Positions 9,579-20,529 of a DNA stretch of 64,000 nucleotides are shown piece by piece. Made by a program: the position numbers and the translations under genes. The notes under the pieces are model-generated. The model had not been told where the DNA came from. It saw only the letters and a list, made by a program, of their open reading frames with translations, and made no database searches. The stretch's first letter is position 1. Every line of letters starts with the position of its first letter. Source of the DNA: JBBEAM01 sp040882845 (GTDB lineage: Bacteria > Pseudomonadota > Alphaproteobacteria > Kiloniellales > DSM-21159). The stretch spans positions 204,926 through 268,925 of the forward strand of contig JBBEAM010000016.1 of the NCBI GenBank assembly GCA_040882845.1, in the 5' to 3' direction.

Positions 9579-11068
9579 AACAGGCTGCCCTGGTCGTCGT
9601 CGCCGGAGACAGGCTTGGGTTTGGATGGCGCCTTGGCCTTCGGCGCCGCGCCGCCGGCGCCTCCGGAGGCCAGCGCCGGCACCTCGCCGTCCTGGAACTG
9701 CAGCCGCAGTTCCATGCCCGGGTCGAGCGCGGCGGCCCGGGTCAAGACTCCACTGGGCCCATGTACCACGGCGAAGCCGCGCTTCAGAGCGCCGTCGATC
9801 GAGGTGGTCTCGAGCAGGCGGCGCAGGGCGGCGAGCGACTCCGCCGCACCGTCCAGCCGCTGCCGCAACGCGCGCCGCAGGCGGGTTTCGGAATCGAGCT
9901 GCCGCAGGCTCTCGGCATGGCGCGGCAGCAGGCGCCGCCCGGCGCTTTCCAGCCGGGCGAGGCTATCGCGCAGATCGCCCTCGGCCCAGCGCAGCTGCTG
10001 GCGCGGCTGCGGCAGGGCGGCGGCGACCTCGCGCAGCTCGGCCCGGCGCTGTGGGATCAACCGCCGGATCGCGCCCTTCAGCCGCTCAGCACGGTCGTCG
10101 AGGCGCTGCGCCAGCTCGCCGAGCAGGCGCAGCGGATCGGGGAGGCCACGGCCGAGACTCTCGACCCGCACCCGCCGCTCCTGCAGCAGGCGGTTGCCGC
10201 CGGCGACGGCGCGGCGGCCGAGATCGAGCACCTGGGTCAGCAGCTCGCTGCGCACCGGCACGGCGATTTCGGCGGCGGCGGTCGGGGTCGGCGCCCGGCG
10301 GTCGCTGACGAAATCGATCAGCGTGGTATCCGTCTCGTGGCCGACCGCCGAGATCAGGGGAATTGCCGAGCCGGCGGCGGCGCGGGCCACGACCTCCTCG
10401 TTGAAGGCCCAGAGATCCTCCAGGGAACCGCCGCCGCGCGCGACGATCAGCACATCGGGGCGGGGAATCTCCCCGCCTTCCGGCAGGGCGTTGAAGCCCT
10501 CGATGGCGCGGGCGACCTGTTCCGCCGCGCCATCGCCCTGCACCGCCACCGGCCAGACCAGGACATGGCGCGGGAAGCGTTCCGCCAGGCGGTGCAGGAT
10601 GTCGCGGATCACCGCCCCCGAGGGCGAGGTGATGACGCCGATCACCTCCGGCAGGAAGGGCAGCGGGCGCTTGCGGTCCTGGTCGAACAGGCCCTCGGCG
10701 GCCAGCTTCTTCTTGCGGTCCTCGAGCAGCTTGAGCAGCGCGCCCTCGCCGGCGACCTCCAGGGAGTCGACCACGATCTGATAGGTCGAGCGCCCGGCAT
10801 AGGTGGTCAGCTTGCCGACGGCGATCACCTCCAGGCCTTCCTCCGGGCGGATCGACAGGCGGTTCGCGGCGCCGCGCCAGCAGACGGCATCGAGCACCGC
10901 GCTCTCGTCCTTCAGGCGGAAATAGACATGCCCGGACGACGGAAAGGACGGGCGGGTTATTTCGCCGCGCACGCGCACCCGCTCGAAGCCGCCCTCGACC
11001 GTGCGCTTCACGGCCTGGGACAGCTCCGTCACCGTCATCTCGGGAAGATTTGTCGCCAGATCATCCAT
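9575..11068 (-). CDS. xseA: Exodeoxyribonuclease VII large subunit
   Basis: Large subunit of exonuclease VII, about 497 residues. It has an N-terminal OB fold (V-R-V-R-G-E-I near 25, H-V-Y-F-x-L-K-D-E), then the catalytic region with I-T-S-P-S-G-A-V-I-x-D and V-A-R-G-G-G-S-x-E-D-L-W, followed by a long coiled coil and a C-terminal segment including R-G-F-A-V-V. ATG 11068 gives the standard N-terminus; ATG 11080 adds four residues. The tail is low-complexity Lys/Ala/Pro. xseB is not adjacent. It is divergent from purD. Confidence 0.95.
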   Translation of the reverse strand: MDDLATNLPEMTVTELSQAVKRTVEGGFERVRVRGEITRPSFPSSGHVYFRLKDESAVLDAVCWRGAANRLSIRPEEGLEVIAVGKLTTYAGRSTYQIVVDSLEVAGEGALLKLLEDRKKKLAAEGLFDQDRKRPLPFLPEVIGVITSPSGAVIRDILHRLAERFPRHVLVWPVAVQGDGAAEQVARAIEGFNALPEGGEIPRPDVLIVARGGGSLEDLWAFNEEVVARAAAGSAIPLISAVGHETDTTLIDFVSDRRAPTPTAAAEIAVPVRSELLTQVLDLGRRAVAGGNRLLQERRVRVESLGRGLPDPLRLLGELAQRLDDRAERLKGAIRRLIPQRRAELREVAAALPQPRQQLRWAEGDLRDSLARLESAGRRLLPRHAESLRQLDSETRLRRALRQRLDGAAESLAALRRLLETTSIDGALKRGFAVVHGPSGVLTRAAALDPGMELRLQFQDGEVPALASGGAGGAAPKAKAPSKPKPVSGDDDQGSLL

Positions 11069-11139
11069 TCTGGAATCCATTCGCCGCTATGCTACAAGAG
11101 CCCCGCGCGGGCTTGCAAAGCATTAGCGGGGGCAAAAGG

Positions 11140-12414
11140 ATGAAGATTCTGGTGGTGGGATCGGGCGGACGGGAGCACGCCCTCTGCTGGGCGATCGGCG
11201 CCTCCCCCCTGGTCAGCAGGCTCTACTGCGCCCCCGGCAACGCCGGCATCGCCGAGAACGCGATCTGCCTGGACATCGGCGCCGAGGACATTCCCGCCAT
11301 CGTCGCTCATGCCGTGCAGGAAGCCTTCGACCTCGTCGTGGTCGGCCCCGAAGCCCCGCTGGTCGCCGGCTTGGCCGACGCTCTCAGCGCGGCTGGGATC
11401 CGGGTCTTCGGACCGGGCGCCGCCGCCGCGCGGCTGGAGGGCTCCAAGGGCTTCATGAAGGATCTCTGCGCCAAGTACGGAATTCCCACCGCCGCCTACG
11501 GACGCTTCAGCGACGCCGGGGCCGCCAAGAGCTTCATCGAGGCCCAGGGCGCGCCGATCGTGGTCAAGGCCGATGGTCTGGCCGCCGGCAAGGGGGTCAC
11601 CGTCGCTGAAACCCTGGAACAGGCCTATGCCGCGGTCGACGAGGCCCTGCTCGAGGGACGCTTCGGCGCCGCCGGCGGCGAGGTGGTGATCGAGGAGTTT
11701 CTCGACGGCGAAGAGGTCAGCTTCTTCGCCCTGGTTGACGGCGAGACCGCCCTGCCGCTTGCCTCGGCCCAGGACCACAAGCGCGTCTTCGACGGCGACG
11801 CAGGGCCCAACACCGGCGGCATGGGCGCCTACTCTCCCGCGCCGGTCATGGATGCTGCGCTGCAGGCCCAGGTGATGCAGCGCATCGTTCAGCCGACGGT
11901 CGAGGCGATGCGGGCGGAGGGCTGCCCCTACCAGGGCGTGCTTTTCGCCGGACTGATGATCAAGGATGGCGAGGCCAAGCTGCTGGAGCACAACGTGCGC
12001 TTCGGCGATCCGGAATGCCAGGCGCTGACGATGCGTCTCAAGTCCGACATCGTTCCGGCGCTGCTGGCGACCGCCGACGGCCAGCTGAAAAACGTCGATC
12101 TGCGCTGGTACGACGAGGCGGCCCTTGTCGTGGTGCTGGCCGCCCAGGGCTACCCGGGGGCCTATGAAATGGGCAGCGTCATCTCCGGGCTCGGTGCGGC
12201 CGGACAGGATCCGGAGGTGACTGTGTTCCATGCCGGAACCGCCCGCAACGCGGCCGGCGAGCTGACCGCGGCCGGCGGCCGGGTGCTCGGCATCGCCGCG
12301 CGCGGCCGGGACATCGCAGAGGCCCAGCAGCGCGCCTATGCGGCGGTGGACAAGATCGACTGGCCGCAGGGCTTCTTCCGCCGCGACATCGGCTGGCGGG
12401 CGCTCAAGGGCTAG
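11140..12414 (+). CDS. purD: Phosphoribosylamine-glycine ligase
   Basis: GAR synthetase, 424 residues, the second step of de novo purine synthesis (phosphoribosylamine + glycine + ATP to GAR). The start at 11140 gives the usual M-K-I-L-V-V-G-S-G-G-R-E-H-A. The ATP-grasp core includes V-V-K-A-D-G-L-A-A-G-K-G-V, and N-V-R-F-G-D-P-E is the family signature. AAAAGG precedes the start. The stop TAG is supplied by the left end of repeat copy A (12412-12463), which separates purD from the convergent tadA. Confidence 0.97.
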   Translation: MKILVVGSGGREHALCWAIGASPLVSRLYCAPGNAGIAENAICLDIGAEDIPAIVAHAVQEAFDLVVVGPEAPLVAGLADALSAAGIRVFGPGAAAARLEGSKGFMKDLCAKYGIPTAAYGRFSDAGAAKSFIEAQGAPIVVKADGLAAGKGVTVAETLEQAYAAVDEALLEGRFGAAGGEVVIEEFLDGEEVSFFALVDGETALPLASAQDHKRVFDGDAGPNTGGMGAYSPAPVMDAALQAQVMQRIVQPTVEAMRAEGCPYQGVLFAGLMIKDGEAKLLEHNVRFGDPECQALTMRLKSDIVPALLATADGQLKNVDLRWYDEAALVVVLAAQGYPGAYEMGSVISGLGAAGQDPEVTVFHAGTARNAAGELTAAGGRVLGIAARGRDIAEAQQRAYAAVDKIDWPQGFFRRDIGWRALKG

Positions 12415-12463
12415 AGCGAGATCGCCTTGGGCAGACTCGACCCAATCCGTGAATCTTGCTCTA
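12412..12463. repeat. Palindromic intergenic repeat, copy A (half element)
   Basis: A 52-base imperfect palindrome with ends TAGAGC and GCTCTA. It has the same length as, and clearly matches, the reverse complement of the right half of copy D (58746-58797): both begin TAGA-C-GAGATCGC and end GAATCTTG-TCTA. It lies between convergent purD and tadA, and its TAG is the purD stop codon. It probably folds into a hairpin in either transcript. Confidence 0.8.
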
Positions 12464-12473
12464 TTTCAACAGG

Positions 12474-12932
12474 CTAGCGCCTGGCGGCGAAGAAATCCTT
12501 CAGCAGCTGACCGCAGTCCAGTTCCCTGACGCCGCCGACGATTTCCGGGCTGTGATGGCAGGTTGCCTGCTCGAACACCCGGGCGCCGTGTTCGACGCCG
12601 CCGCCCTTGGGGTCGTAGGCGCCGAACACCAGCCGCTCGAGCCGGGCGAAGGCGATCGCCTGGGCGCACATTGCGCAGGGCTCCAGGGTCGCCACCAGCA
12701 CGCAGCCGGAAAGCTGCTTCTCGCCGAGAGACCGCGCCGCCGCGCGAATCGCCAGCAGCTCGGCATGGGCCGTCGGGTCCTTGTCGGCCTCGACCCGGTT
12801 GTGCGCCTCGGCCAGCACCTCCCCGCCGGCCAGGCGGGCGACCACCGCGCCGACCGGCACCTCGCCGGCCGCCGCGGCCAGCCGCGCCTGGGCCAGTGCA
12901 CGCTGCATCAGACTGCTGTTGCTTTCTCGCAT
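12474..12932 (-). CDS. tadA: tRNA-specific adenosine deaminase
   Basis: A 152-residue zinc deaminase that converts A34 to inosine in the tRNA-Arg(ACG) wobble position. The catalytic H-A-E is at about 56-58 and P-C-A-M-C is at about 84-88, giving the complete zinc site and proton-shuttle Glu. Length and position of the motifs match TadA rather than guanine or cytosine deaminases. It is convergent with purD and divergent from the DUF3775 gene. Confidence 0.95.
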   Translation of the reverse strand: MRESNSSLMQRALAQARLAAAAGEVPVGAVVARLAGGEVLAEAHNRVEADKDPTAHAELLAIRAAARSLGEKQLSGCVLVATLEPCAMCAQAIAFARLERLVFGAYDPKGGGVEHGARVFEQATCHHSPEIVGGVRELDCGQLLKDFFAARR

Positions 12933-13029
12933 GACTTCTTACTGCTGGTGGTCTTGCGCGCGGTCAAGCGTTAGCGTACCTGGATTGCGGAGGCCAGGAA
13001 GTGCCGGACGTTCACGGAGGGATCGCCCG

Positions 13030-13488
13030 ATGATCGAAATGGACAGCGATAAGGTCTGTTATCTTGTGATCAAGATGCGCGAGTACGAGGAGGAGGGCCT
13101 GATCCGCTCCGAGTTCGATCAGGACGACGAAGGCTCAAACCTGCATCTCGGCGACCAAGGCGAGGACGACGGCGAGCTCGAGGACGAGGAAGGCTTCGTC
13201 GCCCTTGAAGACCAGGAGACCTCCGAGGATACCGCCTTCGACGAACTGCTCGGCTACATCCAAACCCTCGACGAGGAAGAGCAGGTCGAGCTGATCGCCC
13301 TGACCTGGCTCGGCCGCGGCGACTACGAAAAGGATGAGTGGAAAGCCGCGCTTACCGCCGCCAACGAGCGCCACAACGCGCGCACCGCGCACTACCTGCT
13401 TGGGATGCCGCTGCTGGCCGACTACCTAGAGGAGGGGCTGGCCGCCTTCGACCTGTCCTGCACCGATTTCGACGAAAGCCGCATGTAG
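13030..13488 (+). CDS. DUF3775 family protein
   Basis: A 152-residue, strongly acidic protein. The N-terminus M-I-E-M-D-S-D-K-V-C-Y-L-V-I-K-x-R-E-Y and the later E-Q-V-E-L-I-A-L-T-W-L-G-R-G-D-Y match DUF3775, a family common in alphaproteobacteria. The central stretch (about 35-75) is rich in Asp and Glu and probably disordered. The ATG at 13030 follows GGAGG at about 13017. It ends one base before the GTG start of the pseudouridine synthase gene, so the two are likely coupled. Function unknown. Confidence 0.85.
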   Translation: MIEMDSDKVCYLVIKMREYEEEGLIRSEFDQDDEGSNLHLGDQGEDDGELEDEEGFVALEDQETSEDTAFDELLGYIQTLDEEEQVELIALTWLGRGDYEKDEWKAALTAANERHNARTAHYLLGMPLLADYLEEGLAAFDLSCTDFDESRM

Positions 13489-13489
13489 C

Positions 13490-14237
13490 GTGACCGAAAA
13501 AATCGACAGCGAAGGCGAGCGCATCGCGAAAGTGATCGCCCGGGCCGGGGTCTGTTCCCGGCGCGACGCCGAGAAGCTGATCGCCGAGCGCCGCGTCGCC
13601 GTCGACGGCAAGGTCATCGACACCCCGGCCACCAAGGTCACGCCCGCGCAGCGCATCCGTATCGATGGCGAGGCGCTGCCCCAGGCGGAGCCGGCGCGGC
13701 TGTGGCGCTTCCACAAGCCGGGGGGCATCGTCACCGCCGCGCGCGATCCCGAAGGCCGTCCCACGGTCTATGACCGCCTGCCGGAAGGCCTGCCCCGAGT
13801 GATGCCGGTCGGCCGCCTCGACATCACCTCCGAGGGGCTGCTGCTGCTGACCAACGACGGCGAGCTGAAGCGCCGTCTGGAACTGCCGAGCACCGGCTGG
13901 ATTCGCCGCTACCGGGTCCGGGTGCATGGCCGAATCAGCCAGTCCGAGCTCGACAAGCTCGCCGAGGGCGTCACCGTCGAGGGCGTGACCTACGGCGCCA
14001 TCCAGGCCACCCTGGACAGCCAGAGGGCCTCCAACGCCTGGCTGACGATGAGCCTGCGCGAGGGCAAGAACCGTGAAATCCGGCGCGTCTGCGAGCATCT
14101 GGAGCTGAGCGTCAACCGTCTGATCCGCGTCTCCTACGGGCCGTTCCACCTGGGCAAGCTGGAGCCGGGTGCGATCGACGAGGTCAAGGGCAAGGTGCTG
14201 CGCGAGCAGCTCGGCCAAGACAGCCTGGGCAAGCGCG

Positions 14238-14257
<20 letters not shown>
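13490..14257 (+). CDS. 23S rRNA pseudouridine synthase, RluB/RsuA family
   Basis: A 255-residue pseudouridine synthase with an N-terminal S4 RNA-binding domain (R-I-A-K-V-I-A-R-A-G-V-C-S-R-R-D-A-E) and the catalytic motif G-R-L-D-I-T-S-E-G-L-L-L-L-T-N-D-G carrying the nucleophilic Asp. N-R-E-I-R-R near the C-terminus is also conserved. This architecture is that of RsuA/RluB/RluE/RluF enzymes; RluB (23S U2605) is most likely but not certain. GTG start at 13490, immediately after the DUF3775 stop. The last 20 bases overlap rsmD. Confidence 0.9.
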
Positions 14258-14807
<550 letters not shown>

Positions 14808-15269
14808 TCAGGCGGAGCGCTCGGCGACGTCGATCGCCGCGGTTTCCTTCGGCGAGGACAGCGCGATCATGGTCTGGGTGCGGACCACCCCGGGCAGCGC
14901 CTTCAGGCCCTGGCGAATCACCCGCTCCAGTTCCGCGGTCGAGGACACCCGCAGCTTCAGCAGATAGGAGTAGTCGCCGGTGACGTGGTGACACTCCTGC
15001 ACCTGCTTGGTCGTCGCCACGGCGGCGAGGAAGGCGCTCTCCTGCTCCGGCCGCTCGATCAGCACCAGCACGAAGGCGCAGATGCCCTGGCCCAGCGCCG
15101 CCGCATCGAGCCGCGCCTCGAAGCCGCGGATGATTCCCACGGCCAGCAGCTTGCGGATCCGCTCGTTGACCGCCGAGACCGACAGCCCGATCCGCTGCCC
15201 CAGCTCCGCGTTGGTCAGCTTGGCGTCGCGCTGCAGCAGGCCGAGCAATCTCCGGTCGAGCTTATCCAT
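14808..15269 (-). CDS. Lrp/AsnC family transcriptional regulator
   Basis: A 153-residue Lrp-type regulator. The N-terminal helix-turn-helix starts M-D-K-L-D-R-R-L-L-G-L-L-Q-R-D-A and continues N-A-E-L-G-Q-R-I-G-L-S; the C-terminal RAM ligand domain includes V-T-G-D-Y-S-Y-L-L-K. It is divergent from a LysE-family exporter across 47 bases. That is the classic arrangement for amino-acid-responsive control of an exporter. An A/T-rich inverted repeat in the gap (15286-15300) is a plausible operator for both genes. The effector amino acid is unknown. Confidence 0.93.
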   Translation of the reverse strand: MDKLDRRLLGLLQRDAKLTNAELGQRIGLSVSAVNERIRKLLAVGIIRGFEARLDAAALGQGICAFVLVLIERPEQESAFLAAVATTKQVQECHHVTGDYSYLLKLRVSSTAELERVIRQGLKALPGVVRTQTMIALSSPKETAAIDVAERSA

Positions 15270-15285
15270 TTCAGTCTTTCTTACG

Positions 15286-15300
15286 GAATTTTTATAATTC
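15286..15300. promoter_or_regulatory. Candidate Lrp operator
   Basis: The inverted repeat GAATT-N5-AATTC lies in the 47-base gap between divergent lrp and lysE-type genes, and another GAATT follows at 15306. A/T-rich palindromes of this kind are typical Lrp/AsnC targets. No binding data; called from symmetry and position. Confidence 0.45.
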
Positions 15301-15316
15301 TACAGGAATTTATCTT

Positions 15317-15969
15317 GTGCAGTCGAGAAAAGCCAATTCAAATGCGCTGATGTACTCTGCCACCCCGCTGTTCTTCCAGGCGCTGGCCATAGGCTTCGCG
15401 GTGGCGGTGCCGCTCGGCCCGATCGGTCTGCTCTGCATCGAACGCACCCTGCGTCTCGGCTTGATGACGGGGCTCGCGACCGGTCTCGGCGTCGCCCTGG
15501 CGGACGCCAGCTACGGCGCCCTGGTGGCGACCGGAGCGGCGCTCTTCGCGGAGGCCCTGAGCGATCACGAGCGGACGCTGCGCAGCCTCGGCGGCCTGGC
15601 GCTCGCCGCCATCGGGCTGCGCGCGCTGCTGCGCGCCGGGCAGAGCCGCACGGTAGCGGTGCAGGCGCGCGGCGCGCTTTTTCTCGCCTTCGCCAGCGCC
15701 TACCTCCTGACCCTTGCCAATCCGGCGACCATCGCCTCCTTCGCGGCGATCTTCGCCGGGCTGGGCTTGTCCCGCACAGCCGCGACACCGGACGCCGCCG
15801 CCGCAGTGGTCGCCGGCGTCTTTCTCGGCTCGCTGCTGTGGTGGATCGTGCTCAGTGCGGCAATCGCCGCTCTGCGCCACCGCCTGCCGCCCGCCGTGGT
15901 CGCCTGGATCAACCGCGGCGCCGGGACACTGCTGACCGCCGCCGGCTTGTGGCTGTTCTTGGCCGCGTT

Positions 15970-15973
<4 letters not shown>
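15317..15973 (+). CDS. LysE-family amino-acid exporter
   Basis: A 218-residue inner-membrane protein with about six hydrophobic segments. The first reads A-V-A-V-P-L-G-P-I-G-L-L, the N-terminal signature of the LysE/RhtB superfamily, followed by the conserved L-A-D-A-S-Y-G region. It probably exports an amino acid or analogue. The GTG at 15317 has AGGAA nine bases upstream; ATG 15350 is the alternative and loses eleven polar residues. It is divergent from an Lrp-type regulator, and its stop overlaps the convergent mutL stop. Confidence 0.88.
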
Positions 15974-17784
<1,811 letters not shown>

Positions 17785-17785
17785 C

Positions 17786-19099
17786 TCAGCCCTCGAAGGG
17801 TACGGCTTTTGGCATGGCAGCCAGGTTCTGCCGCGCCAGGATCTTGCCCTCCTCCACCGCCGGCTGGCCGTAGGGCGAAACTCCGAACAGCCGCGCCGCC
17901 AGGATCGTCTCCAGCATGAAGTGCATGTAGAGCCCGCCGAGCGCCGCCTCGTCGAGAACATCGAGGCTGATCAGCCGGGTCGGGCGGCCGTTGTTGATCA
18001 GGCTCTCCACCGTCGCCCGCGCCTCGGCGTCCATCAGGTCGCCCATCCGGCGGCCGCCGAGATAGTCAGCGCCCAGCGCCTCGGCTTCCGCCGAGCGCAG
18101 CAGCGCGCCTTCGCCCGCCGTCGCAAGGTGGATCACCGTGAAGAGCTTGTCCCAGGGGCCGTCGAGATAGAGCTGCAGCTGGCTGTGCTGGTCGACCGGG
18201 CCGAGCGCGCGGATCGGCGTCGTGCCCTGGCCGTCCTTGCCCAGACTTTCGGCCCAGAGCTGGCGGTACCACAGGCCGAAGTCGGCCAGGCGGTCGCCGT
18301 AGGTCATCAGCACCGACTGGCTGACCCCACGTTCGCGCTGCAGGCCGACGGCGAGCGCCGCGCCCTGGGCCGGCGGCGGCAGCGGGTCGCTGCGCAGCCG
18401 CTGCAGCACCTCGCCGGCGCCGCGGCGAAAGGCGGAGATGTCGAGCCCGGCGATGGCGGCCGGCAGCAGGCCGACCTTGCTCAGGACAGAGAAGCGGCCG
18501 CCGATCTTTTCGTCGTGCTCCAGGCAGAGTAGACCCTGCCGTTCGACCAGGCGGCGCAGCGGCGAGTCGCCGGGCCCGGCGATGGCCACTACCCGCTCGG
18601 CGAGATCCGCGTCGCCCAGCCCCTCGCGCAGGAAGGCCAGCACGGTGAGGATCTGGGTCAGGGTTTCGGCGGTGCCGCCGGACTTGGAGATCGCCACCAC
18701 GCCGAGGCGCTGCGGATCAAAACTGGCGAGCGCGGCCTGCCAGACCGCCGGATCGATGGAGTCGAGGAAATGCAGCCGCGGCACCCCCGGCGGCGGACCG
18801 AAGCCGAGGTCGGCCAGGCCATAGAGCGACTGTCCGCCGAGCGAGGAGCCGCCGGTGCCGAGCACCAGGACGTCATTGCACAGCGGCCAGAAGCGCGCCG
18901 CCGCCTCGCGAATCTCGGCGAAGTCGTCGTCGCGCTCCGGCAGCGCGAGCAGGGCCGCGCTCTCTGGATCCGGCTTGTCGAGCAGATCGCGAAGGTGCGT
19001 TCTGACTGCGGCGGATTCACGCTCTGCCGCCGTCTTCGAGAGGCCGCCCTTACCCAGGGCTTCCTCGAAACAGGTTTCCATTTGGATGTCGAAAAGCAT
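17786..19099 (-). CDS. pgi: Glucose-6-phosphate isomerase
   Basis: A 437-residue phosphoglucose isomerase (glucose-6-P to fructose-6-P). The first SIS-domain phosphate loop L-G-T-G-G-S-S-L-G-G-Q and the S-K-S-G-G-T-A-E-T segment are present, as is the later H-S-Q-L-Q-L-Y-L-D-G block. It is shorter than the E. coli enzyme but matches compact alphaproteobacterial forms. It is upstream of mutL by one base. Confidence 0.9.
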   Translation of the reverse strand: MLFDIQMETCFEEALGKGGLSKTAAERESAAVRTHLRDLLDKPDPESAALLALPERDDDFAEIREAAARFWPLCNDVLVLGTGGSSLGGQSLYGLADLGFGPPPGVPRLHFLDSIDPAVWQAALASFDPQRLGVVAISKSGGTAETLTQILTVLAFLREGLGDADLAERVVAIAGPGDSPLRRLVERQGLLCLEHDEKIGGRFSVLSKVGLLPAAIAGLDISAFRRGAGEVLQRLRSDPLPPPAQGAALAVGLQRERGVSQSVLMTYGDRLADFGLWYRQLWAESLGKDGQGTTPIRALGPVDQHSQLQLYLDGPWDKLFTVIHLATAGEGALLRSAEAEALGADYLGGRRMGDLMDAEARATVESLINNGRPTRLISLDVLDEAALGGLYMHFMLETILAARLFGVSPYGQPAVEEGKILARQNLAAMPKAVPFEG

Positions 19100-19176
19100 G
19101 CCTTCGCCTCGATTCGACCGATACTCAGGTTAGCAGAGTCGCTAGACCGCCGGTAGCGGGCGGCCAAAGACTCGGG

Positions 19177-20529
19177 TCAACTGCCCGGGTCGAGCGGCGG
19201 CCGGGTGGTCTCGATCTCTCCGGGTGCGCCGACGATGACGACGTCGAGGGAGTCCGCGTCGAGCAGTTCGCGGGCGACGCGCCGGGCGTCCTCCAGCGTG
19301 ACCGCCTCGATGTAGCCGGCGCGCTCGTCGAGATAGTCGATGCCCAGCTTCTCGAGCTGGATCGCCGCAAGCATGCCGGCCACCGCACCGCTGCTCGACA
19401 GGCGTAGCGGGAAGGACCCGGTCATGTGCTGCTTGGCGAGTTCGAGCTCCTCGGCGCTCGGGCCGCCCTCGGCCATACGCCGCCACTGCTCGCGGATCAC
19501 CTCGAGCGACTCGCCGACCCGGCTGTTCTCGGTGGCGACGCCGGCATAGGTCGCATTGCCATAGTCGCCGCTGCGCAGGTAGGACCAGACCGAGTAGGCA
19601 AGGCCGCGCTTTTCCCGCACCTCCGCATAGAGCCGCGAAAAGAATCCGCCGCCGCCCAGCACCTCGTTGACCAGCTGCGCCGCGTAGTAGTCGGGGTCGT
19701 CGCGGGCGATGCCGGCCTGGGCGATGCGCACCACGGACTGGGGAATCGGCATCTCGGCGACCACCACGTCGCCTTCCCCCGCGACCTCGATCTCCGGAAT
19801 CTCCGGAAGCTGCGATTCCGCCGGCAACGCCGCGAAGGTGCTGTCGAGCAGCCTGCCGAGCTCTTCCGGCGTGATGTCGCCGGCCACGCCGATCACCATG
19901 TTGTCGCGCGCCAGCCGCGTCTCGATCAGCGCGCGCATATCGGCGGCGGCGATCGCCTGCAGGGTCTTCGCAGTGCCGCCGTTCGGCCGGGAATAGGGGT
20001 GGTCCTCGAAGATCAGTTCTTGCAGGTTGCGGTTAGCGATGTCGCTGGGATTGCGCGCCGCCCGCGCCGCGCCGATCGCCAGCTGCCCGCGAATCCGCTC
20101 GACCGGCTCTTCGTCGAAGCGCGGCTCGCTGAGCGCCAGGCGCAGCAGCTCGAAGGCGCGCTCCCGGTTCTCGGTCAGGGTTTCCAGGGAGCCGCTGAAG
20201 TTATCCTGCCCGGCGCCGAAGGAGAGCTTGATGTTGTAGTCCTCCAGCTCGCCCTGGAAGGCCTGACTGTCGAGATCTCCGGCGCCCTCGTCGATCACCG
20301 AAGCGGCGAACTCCGACAGTCCGAGCTTGCCATCGGGATCGGCGACCCCGCCGGCGCCCTCGAAGACCACCTCCAGCGCGATCAGAGGATTACTGTGATC
20401 CTCGACCAGCCAGGCTTCGATGCCGCCGGGAGAGACCACGCGCTCGACCTCCATCGCCTGCGCCGCGGGGGCGGCCAGAAACAGCGCAAGAACACCAGCG
20501 ATCGCGGGAAGGGATGTCATCCGGCTCAC
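19177..20529 (-). CDS. M16 family peptidase-like protein, non-catalytic partner
   Basis: A 450-residue exported M16-family protein with a signal peptide (hydrophobic 9-22, ending A-Q-A). The zinc motif H-x-x-E-H of active M16 enzymes is missing; the equivalent position reads G-L-S-E-F. The second-domain features such as Y-S-V-W-S-Y and the S-F-P-L-R-L segment are retained. It follows the active M16 gene with a 4-base overlap, so the two probably form an active/inactive heterodimer in the periplasm, as known for bacterial M16B pairs. Confidence 0.9.
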   Translation of the reverse strand: MSRMTSLPAIAGVLALFLAAPAAQAMEVERVVSPGGIEAWLVEDHSNPLIALEVVFEGAGGVADPDGKLGLSEFAASVIDEGAGDLDSQAFQGELEDYNIKLSFGAGQDNFSGSLETLTENRERAFELLRLALSEPRFDEEPVERIRGQLAIGAARAARNPSDIANRNLQELIFEDHPYSRPNGGTAKTLQAIAAADMRALIETRLARDNMVIGVAGDITPEELGRLLDSTFAALPAESQLPEIPEIEVAGEGDVVVAEMPIPQSVVRIAQAGIARDDPDYYAAQLVNEVLGGGGFFSRLYAEVREKRGLAYSVWSYLRSGDYGNATYAGVATENSRVGESLEVIREQWRRMAEGGPSAEELELAKQHMTGSFPLRLSSSGAVAGMLAAIQLEKLGIDYLDERAGYIEAVTLEDARRVARELLDADSLDVVIVGAPGEIETTRPPLDPGS